DNA of 64,000 nucleotides, taken from Hesseltinella vesiculosa. Its lineage: Eukaryota; Mucoromycota; Mucoromycetes; Mucorales; Cunninghamellaceae. The stretch lies in the NCBI GenBank assembly GCA_002104935.1, contig MCGT01000002.1, forward strand, positions 372,001-436,000, in the 5' to 3' direction. How positions within the stretch are numbered: the first letter of the stretch is position 1; the number at the start of each line of letters is the position of its first letter. Shown here piece after piece: positions 45,869-54,845 of the stretch. The notes beneath the pieces were generated by a model. That model was not told the origin of the DNA. It was given only the letters and a program-made list of their open reading frames with translations, and searched no databases. Position numbers and translations under genes: made by a program.

Positions 45869-46225
45869 ACATAGCATTAGATAGCCCTAGTCGTGGTGTA
45901 TAATCTATTAAAATTGCATAACCGTAGCTCATCTTAATGCTGAGAAATCAAAACTCAAAGTCAGTTTGTGCATTGGATCACTTTTGGCAGCGTCAAGCAA
46001 AAAAAAAAAAAAAACCTCATCGGAGTGAGAAGCTGAGAAAACCAGTTTTTTTTTTTAGCGTGCTCGTTCCTTTTTTTATTCTCATCTACTGTAATCATCT
46101 CCTTTGAATTACGGTTTAATCAGCATAATGCAACCATCATCTCGCGACAATACTAATCGTGCTATCGCCCATGCAAACTTTATGAGCGCATGAAGAAGTA
46201 CCGTGTGATGCATCGCGAAGGATGG
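45869..46225. other. Spacer in the accessory island
   Basis: AT-rich, with a poly-A tract near 45999-46014. Possible decayed 5' part of the Tc1-like transposase at its right end (around 46130-46225), but too broken to align by eye. Confidence 0.35.
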
Positions 46226-46333
46226 CATGGAGAATGCTGTGGAAGTCAAGAAATCGATAGAGAAGGACTTTGGTTTGGTCGTGAGTACCAACACTGTGCG
46301 TAGGGCCCTCACCGATGCGGGACTTGTGTCTTT
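46226..46333 (+). mobile_element. Remnant of a Tc1/mariner transposase DNA-binding region
   Basis: A frame of about 36 codons (MENAVEVKKSIEKDF, then LVVSTNTVRRALTDAGLVS) has the second helix-turn-helix of Tc1-type transposases, where a 'VSTxTVRRxLxxAGL' motif is typical. It ends abruptly at the duplicated segment starting about 46340. The DDE domain is absent. Confidence 0.7.
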
Positions 46334-46339
46334 AATAAC

Positions 46340-46700
46340 TATGCTTGTCATATATCGCCCTGTGGGTGAGTGACTGATATTTTTGGGCGCACCTGGTTTT
46401 TTAAGAGAAAAGCGCGCCTGTCTCCGTATGAACTTGAACAACTAGGTACAGGCCAAACCAATCTCCAGCAGTTGACAGCGCTACTGAATCCTGAAGAATC
46501 AGCCTTGGTCGAAAACGCATGCCCTCCTAGGCATTAAAATGTTAAGCAAGTCGCACAGGCTCCATGCTGCAACTCAAAAAGGAAGCTTGGCGACCATCCG
46601 TATTTATGCTTTTTTTTTCTCGCCTTGTTGTGCTTGACGAACAAATCACCATGCCACCAAAACGAGGAACACATACCCCCACCAAATGGCAAGGGGTTTC
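46340..46700 (+). repeat. Duplicated host segment, copy 1 (upstream and 5' end of the DUF4604 gene)
   Basis: Matches 48908-49225 over most of its length in direct orientation, with small indels: TATGCTTGTCAT, GTGGGTGAGTGACTGATATTT, CAGTATGAGCTTGAAC-like and CAAATCACCATGCCACCAAA blocks are shared. It includes a copy of the DUF4604 start codon and first 10 codons (MPPKRGTHTP), then diverges and stops. Probably a non-functional duplicate. Confidence 0.85.
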
Positions 46701-46721
46701 TTTCTCTTTCTGATTCATGGA

Positions 46722-47140
46722 GCTTGAGAAAAAGCCATGGAGCATGAATGTAAATCATGAAGCACGAAAAAATCATGGAGCATGTTTGTATAAAAATCAT
46801 GGAACAAAAAAACGTCATGGAGCATGAGAAAAAATCATGGAGCATGAATAAAAATCATGGAGCTTGAGAAAAAGTCATGGAAAAATCATGGAGCATGAGA
46901 AAAAGTCATGGAGCATGAATAAAAGTCATGGAGCATGAATAAAAATCATGGAGCATGAATAAAAAATCATGGAGCTTGAATAAAAAAATCATGGAGCTTG
47001 AATAAAAATCATGGAGCATGAATAAAAATCATGGAGCATGAATAAAAATCATGGAGCATGAATAAAAATCATGGAGCTTGAGAAAAAGTCATGGAAAAAT
47101 CATGGAGCATGAGAGCATGAATAAAAATCATGAAACACAA
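46722..47140. repeat. Minisatellite, about 20-bp unit
   Basis: About twenty imperfect copies of ATCATGGAGCATGAATAAAA, with variants using CTTGAGAAA or truncated units. It sits just upstream of the C2H2 gene. Both DNA strands keep open frames in places, but composition shows a simple repeat, not a protein gene. Confidence 0.92.
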
Positions 47141-47281
47141 AAAAACATTCATTTTTGCGAGGCATGACGACGGATCAACAATGCCCGTGACGCCCTTCCC
47201 TGCCAACCTGGCCATCCTTTTTTTTTTTTGCTCTAACTCCTCGTTCCCCCTTTTTTTGCATACCTATTTTTTCCTTTCGTG

Positions 47282-48829
47282 ATGTCACAGCCCAATCCAA
47301 CTCTCATATACATGACTTACCGATGTTTTTATGATGAAAAATGCAACAAAGAATACTCTGCAGCGCAATGGCTTAGAGAACACCTGAAGTCTAAGCATGA
47401 TTTTGTCTTTCCCAGCCAAATGACAAAAGGACGACGTCGATGCAGTGAACAATTTGTGATTGTTCCCAAGAGTTGCAAGCATGCCCAGCAACATTTTTCT
47501 TGTCCTGGCTGCACTACTTGTCATTTTGCTGATCTGAATGACCTGGACTCTCATTTCCGAGTCGTCCATGGTGATTTACTACCAGATCACGACCAAGAAA
47601 ACACACCGATAAGCTCTTCAAGTGGACAGGATGAGAGTGTCACCCCATCAACCATCGATTACTCAAATAATCTTCATGGTCAACAATACGAAGACAGCGT
47701 GTATGCAAGCAATAAGCGGCAAAACGAAGAGACTCTATTGTTGGATGGCATATCCTTTGATGCTCCGGTTGGTGAGCGCCTAATAATTGATGGTTTTGAT
47801 GTGTCCGAAGCATTTCACCTCATGCAACTATCATTGAAAACGTACAAATGGCGACTGTCCCTAGAGGATCATTTCCACTTGGCACTGGCTACCACCCATA
47901 TTCTTCAATTGACACCCGGCCACTACCCTTCAGAGATGAAACCCTTTGTCCCTGAGGGCGTTTGGAAGGCAACAATTGCATTTGTGGAAGAATCATATGG
48001 GATCCAGCGACAACCGATGCCGATTACAACCATCACGACCATGCTCTCTATTATCGATCAACTTCAGTCTGAGACCATCACAAGAAAACAAGCGGTGTCC
48101 AAATTGGCATCCTTGGAATTGACGAAGTACGAAACGAAGTTTGCGGACGCGTTGGCTGCACTTGTTATCAGACTGCCACGCATATCCATCGAAGAAGATG
48201 CGAACGAATCCGAACTTTGCGCACGGTTTGCTGATCCATTTCTGGCTGGATTGTTTGATGACCCCGACAATGGCGTGTATTTGCGATGGACAAATGAGAC
48301 AACATTGGAGGCAAAAACCGTTGCTGATGCGTCAACCTATCGACCGGACCTCACCATCACCAAGTCGTGTGGTGTCAAATGGGAAAGCACGCATGGTTAT
48401 GGCGAAGCAAAATCGGCTATTCAAGGAGGCGACAATTACCTGCTCACCAAGGATTTGTTCCGGGTTGCTGTGCTTTGCAAGGATGCCCTTGACGAGTACA
48501 ATTCTGACGGTGTTTTGGGAATTCAAATCGTGGGTCGCACAGTCAAGTTTTATGTGGTGCTCCTCCCGACTGACTGCCTCTACACTTTGCTCAAGCTTGC
48601 TGAGGTGAAGATCCCGGACAGCTTGGCGTTGTTGAACAACCTCGTCTCAGACATGGCATGCATTCTGAAGGTTCTGTATGTTTTTGATCAAGTCTGTTGC
48701 ACACCCACCAATGGTGCAAATACCACAGCACAACGACGTCCAACCATCCAGAAAAAGCACTTTGATCAATTGTTCTCTAAATCAAAAAATCGAAAAAGGG
48801 CTTGCCACCAGCAGTTACGCCACAATTGA
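47282..48829 (+). CDS. C2H2 zinc-finger protein with possible PD-(D/E)XK nuclease domain, lineage-specific family
   Basis: Single exon of 515 residues, unlike its intron-rich neighbours. The N-terminus has two C2H2-like fingers (YRCFYDEKCNKEYSAAQWL with HLKSKH; CPGCTTCHFADLNDLDSHF with RVVH). A linker and a helical middle follow, then a C-terminal domain with RPDLTI and GYGEAKSA, which fits the PD...(D/E)xK nuclease pattern, followed by a hydrophobic strand (GIQIVGRTVKFYVVLLP). The assignment as a nuclease fold is inference from spacing and not a firm match. A broken paralogue lies 1.4 kb away, and the gene is flanked by direct duplicates and a minisatellite, so it behaves like a mobile or expanding family. 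The ATG at 47282 is the first in frame. Confidence 0.8.
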   Translation: MSQPNPTLIYMTYRCFYDEKCNKEYSAAQWLREHLKSKHDFVFPSQMTKGRRRCSEQFVIVPKSCKHAQQHFSCPGCTTCHFADLNDLDSHFRVVHGDLLPDHDQENTPISSSSGQDESVTPSTIDYSNNLHGQQYEDSVYASNKRQNEETLLLDGISFDAPVGERLIIDGFDVSEAFHLMQLSLKTYKWRLSLEDHFHLALATTHILQLTPGHYPSEMKPFVPEGVWKATIAFVEESYGIQRQPMPITTITTMLSIIDQLQSETITRKQAVSKLASLELTKYETKFADALAALVIRLPRISIEEDANESELCARFADPFLAGLFDDPDNGVYLRWTNETTLEAKTVADASTYRPDLTITKSCGVKWESTHGYGEAKSAIQGGDNYLLTKDLFRVAVLCKDALDEYNSDGVLGIQIVGRTVKFYVVLLPTDCLYTLLKLAEVKIPDSLALLNNLVSDMACILKVLYVFDQVCCTPTNGANTTAQRRPTIQKKHFDQLFSKSKNRKRACHQQLRHN

Positions 48830-48907
48830 ATAAAAAGATCTCTGTGCATTCTTTTTTTTTTTCTTTTGAAAATTTTGAAGAACGGGTCATTGTAAAAAAA
48901 GAAATAA

Positions 48908-49225
48908 TTATGCTTGTCATTGATCACCTTGTGGGTGAGTGACTGATATTTTCGGGCGCACACTTTGGCATCCTGGCTTTTTACAGAGAGAAAGCGTGCT
49001 TGTCTCAGTATGAGCTTGAACGACTAGGCACAGACCAAACCAGCCTCCAGCAGCTGGTGACTCTGCTGAATCCAAAAAGTCGCACAGCTCTATGCGACTC
49101 AAAAAGGAAGCTTGGCTCTCCTTTTTTATGCTCATTTTTTTTCTTTTTTTTTTTTTCTCGCCTTGTCTTGACACACAAATCACCATGCCACCAAAACGAG
49201 GAACACATACCCCCCACCAATTGTC
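48908..49225 (+). repeat. Duplicated host segment, copy 2 (native, ends in the DUF4604 gene)
   Basis: Partner of 46340-46700. It leads directly into the intact DUF4604 gene at 49185 and so is probably the original. It contains a pattern like a small exon after GTGAGT...TTTTTACAG (reading CLSQYELERLGTD), which may be the end of an older gene; no family is assigned. Confidence 0.8.
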
Positions 49226-49730
49226 CCAAGGCCTATCGTATGTACACAAGGAGCCTGCTTTCCTTGCTCGACTAAAAGGCAATGCTGTGGAATCGGAGAG
49301 AGCCAAGCGGAAATTCCCTGATCACGAAGATGGCCAAGACGACGAAGATGTCGATGAACTGGAAGGCGCCCAAGTGGTAGAACTGGATAGTCAAGGGCGA
49401 GGTACGTATTGGAACAAGGCTATGTGCTACTGATGCCAATGGCTCTTATTCGGATCCATAGAGATTCATAAAGATGTCGGTGAAAAAGACGATGACGAGG
49501 ATCACGACGACCAAAACGACGGCGAGGAAAAGGAGCCAGGGCCATCTGTCGACGAGAACGGCCGTTTGCTATTCCGGCCGAGAAAGAAAACAAAATCCAG
49601 TAAACAAGCCCTCGAAGACGCCATCGATGCACACAAGGCCAGCAAGGAAAAAACCACAGACAAACCGGCCAAAGACAAGAAGAAAAAGAAGAATGCCCCC
49701 ATCGCTTTGTCTTTTGATCCGGAAGAGTAA
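49185..49730 (+). CDS. DUF4604 / KIAA1143-family protein
   Basis: Small charged protein of two exons. The N-terminal LSYVHKEPAFLARLKG matches the family hallmark 'vSYVxPxEPAFLxrfK'. Acidic and Lys-rich linkers (DHEDGQDDEDVDELEG; AKDKKKKKNA) follow, then GRLLFRPRKK (family 'GRIxYRKP') and the end LSFDPEE (family 'LSFDxxE'). The molecular role of KIAA1143 proteins is not established. The intron lies between 49402 and about 49462. Its promoter sits in the duplicated segment, with the C2H2 gene and its duplicate inserted upstream. Confidence 0.9.
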
Positions 49731-50596
49731 ATGGTTGCATGTACATAGCATAGAGAAATAAACCTGTTTTCCTGAGCAATGACCGTGGACGTGGTTTCAC
49801 ACCTGGAAGGGCGTGGCACCACATGTAGATCGCCACCCCCCCCCCTCCCACTATTTCTCAATACTTGATCGTTGACATCGTGTCATTTCCTTTTTCGTTT
49901 GGATAGGCGTTTGCGACAAAGGGTCGACGACAAGATGGACTTCGAGTGTACCAACAAAATGCGCACCGGCTGCCGTGAGGTCGGCATCAAATAGGAAACC
50001 GCGAATCCTTGTTGCGTTCGAAAATAGACTCAATCAACCTTTTTTTTTTTTCAACTTTGGACGGTGTCACCAAGCAACGAGGACTTCTTTTTATTTATTT
50101 CATTGTTGGCCGTTCCATGACGCAATGCAAAGACGGATCTAGGATCCACATGGTATGAGAGGAAAAATGAGGTGATTGGGTGGGTTTATTGAGACATCAT
50201 TGGACAAGATCCTGCCCACAAATAGGCACTGACGTGGAGATCACTCTCAAACGAATGGCGAAGGTTTCCAAGGCTCCAACTCAAATAAAATCAAGATGAA
50301 CGAGGTCCAGCTATTTTTTTTACCCAAAAAATCAATCTAATTATTATTTTAATGGCTTGTTGTTGTTCATCTTCAGTGAGGTGTCACAAAACAGCTACGA
50401 ACAGCCAATGAGCAACGAAGACTTGCAGCTCGTTTTTTGACTTTTTTTGATCCCAAAACAAGGCAACGAATAAAAACGAGTGGGATTTAAAAGACCGCCG
50501 GGGTTAAAAAAAGCTTCTTTCTCTTCTGATTGCCCTGTTCCTTTTTTACTCTCTCTTATTTTTTTTTTATCGCCTCCTTCATTCACCATCAAATTA
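49731..50596. other. Intergenic, DUF4604 3' flank and kinase promoter
   Basis: About 870 bp. A poly-C tract at 49838-49848 and poly-T tracts. No gene is supported. Confidence 0.5.
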
Positions 50597-52492
50597 ATGA
50601 TATCCAGTACAAGTTTACCAACCACACCTCCACCATGCTACCGACCTAATCAGTCTCATTCTTCATTACTGCGTAAAAAAGTCATCCATGTCGCTGATGT
50701 CCCTCTACGCCTTGGCCCTCCGTCCCGGTCCACCCCTACCAGTTTAATGTCAGAGCAGATGCAGGTCCAACTAGATGATAGGCATCCCACAGACCACGAG
50801 CCATCAACCATTGCTGCCGAATCCACAAGCTGCTCGGGCGATTCTACATCTTCCTCCACCTCGTCCTCGTCGACTTCGTCATCGCCTTCCTCTGTCTCCT
50901 CACCGTCCCGCACCTCCTCCTACTCTGTTCAGATCGAGAAGACACAAGTTTCGGCCTCTCACTTTCGGAAAATCCGCATCCTTGGCAAAGGGGACGTTGG
51001 CCGAGTTTATCTTGTCGAGGAAAAGCAAACAAAAAAGCTATATGCGTTAAAGGGTAACACAGAGCGTACAATGAAAAATAGTCTTGATCTTCAACTTTTT
51101 TTTCTTGTTGCAGTCTTGAACAAAAAGGAAATGGTCAAGCGGAACAAGGTCAAACGGGCGTTTGCCGAGCAAGCGATTCTGTCCAATGCCCACCACCCGT
51201 TTATTGTGCCTCTGCATCACTCGTTCCAAAGTGCCGATTACCTTTATTTTTGCCTGGAGTACTGCGTGGGTGGTGAATTCTTTTTAGGTAAGACCACACG
51301 CCAACCACGAGCTCGGAACTCACGCTCTTTTCTGTGCTTTGTTTTCCTTGGCAGCCTTGCAGCAGCGCCCGGGCAAGGTGTTGAGAGAGCATGAAGCTAG
51401 GTTTTATGCCGCCGAAGTCATTGCAGCTCTAGAATACCTCCATTTACATGGGCTGATCTACAGGTAACAACCTACTCCTTTTCTCAAAAAAAAAAAAAAC
51501 GCATGCCTCTGACGTCTTTTGTTTGTGTGCCTCATTAGAGACCTGAAACCAGAAAGTAAGTGTGTCAAAGGATCGACCAAACCCTTGCACCACATCCAGA
51601 CCTGACCTTTTTTTCCCAATAGACATCTTGCTTCATCAAAGTGGTCACTTGATGCTCTCGGATTTCGATTTGTCTGTTCGATCGCCAGCTGTTCGCTCAC
51701 CAACCATCGTCCATTCCAGCATTTCGTCCCTCTTTTCTGTAAGCCACAACGAGGCTTGCCCACCCCCGCTGACCTCTTTTGTTCTCGCAGGCACAGCCGA
51801 TGCTGGACACCCGATCCTGCTCAGACGTACGCACCAACTCATTCGTTGGCACCGAGGAATACCTGGCACCCGAAGTGATCCGAGGCGAGGGCCACACGTC
51901 GACGGTCGACTGGTGGACCCTGGGCATCTTGGTGTTTGAAATGATATTTGGTTACACGCCCTTCAAGGGCACCAACCGCCATGATACCTTTGACCGCATC
52001 CTCACCCTGCCCTTGGAATTCCCTTATTTTGGTGGCAACCCATACTTCAATGGGACCGATGCTTCTGGTGCGTGCAAGTCTTGCATCCGCAAACTACTTC
52101 ATAAGAACGAAAACAAACGGCTTGGTGCTCGTGCTGGCGCTAGCGAAGTCAAGTCGCATCCTTTCTTCAAATCCATCAACTTTGCCCTCTTGCGACACAT
52201 GCGACCACCCATCCTACCCTCACGCCAGGCCAGACCCATTGATGCTGTCCATTTTAAGAACATCAAAGAAAGCGTCAGTTTCGAGCTCGAGGACGACCAT
52301 AGTCCCTCCTCGTCTCATCCCCCCTCATCCCCCATCCCAATGCCCTTGAACGACAAAAACACCGAGTCTTCCACGGACGATCCTTTTGCTGATTTTGATT
52401 CAGGTAACCCTCTTCAATTTCCACACGCTCGACTCAATGCCTCCTTTTTTTTTTTTTATCAAACAGTGACAGTGATCCGGCCCAGCCAATGA
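50597..52492 (+). CDS. AGC kinase of the NRC-2 / Fpk1-Kin82 (flippase kinase) type
   Basis: Cytoplasmic AGC-family Ser/Thr kinase. Fpk1/Kin82 phosphorylate phospholipid flippases; NRC-2 controls hyphal growth in Neurospora. A Ser-rich N-terminus (about 110 residues) precedes the kinase domain: [20 protein letters not shown] (Gly loop), LYALKVL with catalytic Lys, [33 protein letters not shown] in place of DFG (as in this subfamily), [16 protein letters not shown], and [19 protein letters not shown]. The AGC tail ends [16 protein letters not shown], matching the NRC-2 'FxxFNSVT' end. Several introns cut the kinase core, including one inside IYR|DLKPE. ATG 50597 was chosen because the upstream in-frame stretch is a translated poly-T region. 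Confidence 0.93.
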
Positions 52493-52950
52493 ACTTTTTT
52501 TTTTTTTTCTTGCCAGATTCCCCTCATGCAATTTCTTGCAAATAAATATGTCACCCAGCCAGAACTGGACGAGTGATACGTTGCAAATGGGAGAGGAAGG
52601 GTCGGACTGGGTGTCTTAAATTTCTGCCGTGGTTGCACACAACAGCCGATCCTTGTCACACCCAATGAGCGAAGACGGTGACCATGGGATTGGTGCACCA
52701 CTTGCCCTGAGCAAAAAAGAAAAAAGCTTTGCATTCAAACGTCACACTGCCCAGCAGGATTGCTGGGACAGGGAAAAAGCGGGGCGCCAAGCAAAAAGGT
52801 AAAAAAGGCTGGATTCCGTGTCTCCTTTTCTCTTTGCTTTTTTTTTTATTTTTTTTTTCTTCTTGTCTTTATTTCTTATAGACCTATCAACAAAGCCAAT
52901 AGATCTCTCTTCAATCATCTCGCTTTTATATCATTTCTACCATCGAAACC
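52493..52950. other. Intergenic, CHO1 promoter
   Basis: About 460 bp with poly-T near 52838-52862. No gene is supported. Confidence 0.5.
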
Positions 52951-53930
52951 ATGGGCAACAACAAGAAACCTGCCGAACGTAAACATTTCTCTCTTGTCAG
53001 GTAAGTCAATCATATGGCTGGAGAACAACGCTGGCTAGGGTGATTGGAGAGCCGGATGGTCACCCAGACAGCAGTCATGGCAAGGCGAGTGCGATAATGC
53101 CATGAAAGAGTGTTTGCCACAAGCGGAAAGCGAAGAGGCGTCAGAGTGACAGAGCATAGCTGACCTCCATGGATAGGAATTTTTACCTGGCTGATGTGAT
53201 CACGTTGATGAACGGTGTGTGCGGAGTGCAGTCCGTGTTTGCTTCGATGCGTTACTTGGTGTCCAACGACATCAGCGACTTGTATTCTGCCATGACATTT
53301 ATGCCATTTGGCATGCTGTTTGATTTTTTGGATGGTCGAGTTGCACGTTGGCGCAACAACTCTTCGTTATTGGGTCAAGAGCTCGATAGTTTGGCCGATT
53401 TGGTAAGTTGATTTGTTTATGTTTTAGCACACTTTTTTGACCTTGACATAGATATCATTCGGTGTTGCACCTGCCGCTCTTGCTTATGCTGGTAAGTGGC
53501 ATGGATGGGAAAAAGGAGACCATGTGGTTTAGTGATTCACACACCCACCCGCCCTTGCACAAAGAACCCCACGATGACTGATCATTTTCTGAACGCATTA
53601 GTTGGCATGCGAACGTACTTGGATACCGTGGTGTTGACTTACTTTGTGTGCTGCGGCATTGCTCGTTTGGCAAGATTCAATGCGTCGGTAGCCTTGCAAC
53701 CCAAGGATGCCAGCGGCAAGGTGGCGTACTTTGAAGGCACCCCCATCCCCACCTCTTTGGCTCTCGTAGGCATCCTTGCCTATTTCGTATCGCATGATCG
53801 CTACCTGACATCGCTCCCTGGCCAACTAATCAGTTTCGGTGATGGCTGGGAACTGCATCCTTTGGTCTTGATGTATGCTATCAGTGGAACCCTGATGATC
53901 AGCAAAACCTTGCGTATCCCCAAGCCTTAA
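52951..53930 (+). CDS. CHO1: CDP-diacylglycerol-serine O-phosphatidyltransferase (Cho1)
   Basis: Endoplasmic reticulum membrane enzyme making phosphatidylserine from CDP-diacylglycerol and serine. Four exons. The CDP-alcohol phosphotransferase signature [20 protein letters not shown] then LAD fits DGx2ARx8Gx3Dx3D exactly. Several hydrophobic segments surround it ([13 protein letters not shown] near the end). [12 protein letters not shown] is typical of Cho1. The fungal enzyme often has a longer N-terminus; here it is only about 15 residues before [10 protein letters not shown], so an upstream start or alternative exon cannot be excluded. Introns follow FSLVR, LADL and ALAYA. Confidence 0.94.
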
Positions 53931-54845
53931 GGTCCACTCTGGTCTTATTTTTTTCACTGTGCGTCGATCACCATCGTCGTTTTTTAGCGTGTACATCAAG
54001 CATCCGTCTTTTGCTTTTTTTTTTTTATTCTTTGCATCCTCTCACCTCACATGTGCCTAGCCTTTTTTTTTTTTTTCTTATTTCTTGTCATCATACCCTT
54101 TCATCAACTTCATTACAGGCTTTGACCACTCACCCTAGTTTTGACAAAAGGAATAAAAAAAAAAAAGTATCTTCACACCCTCTGGCTTTCACATGGCATG
54201 ACTGAGCGAACACAGCCAAACGAGGACCACCCGTCTGACCTATTTTTTTTTTATGATTAGCCTTGATTGGTAAAATCGGGCTTTTTTCCCTCCAAGGCTG
54301 TCCTCGTCAAAATCCAAGAAATCCCCGTGACGGCCGGCTATCCCTTTCAATGGACGCTATGGAAACGACGAGGGTTTCCAAACCCTGAGAGTAGGCAAAC
54401 TGTGGAATAGGCGGTCGGTGATTCAAACCGCGCCTTGCTGCAGAAGCTCGAGGAAACAGACTCACCCTCGCACCAAGCAGAAGGCGGGGGATAAAAATGA
54501 AATGGATGGTTCCTTGAGCAGAACTGCGTCTTGTTGCGAAATTCCAGAAAAAAAAATAGCTCAGAAGATGACATCACGTCCAGCAATAGTGTAGAAGCAT
54601 TAGAAACGTAGGCGTAAGAACGGAATGCTCTATCTGGCTTTACATAGGCATTCATTCCAGAGGGCAGCTGAAATTGCCCCTCGGTGCATTGATTCAGCTG
54701 AAACAGTGATCACGCTTTCTCAGGTTAAGAAATAGGCTGCTGCTTTTTTTTATTCATATTACTATTTCATTTTTCGTATTCGTGTACAAGTAAATAAGTA
54801 ATGGCTGACCACAAGGCTGTTAAGAGTAAGAGGTCGTCCGTGAAA
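53931..54845. other. Intergenic, convergent 3' ends of CHO1 and SLM1
   Basis: About 900 bp with poly-T and poly-A tracts. A minus-strand frame at 54347-54655 lacks splice support and motifs. No gene is called. Confidence 0.5.

Noticed and set aside
46534..46845. Open frames across the minisatellite
   Set aside because: They translate the 20-bp repeat and its edges; no protein-like composition.
49838..49848. Poly-C tract, also others at 18098 and 63872
   Set aside because: Homopolymer runs without associated structure; not evidence of a regulatory or repeat element.
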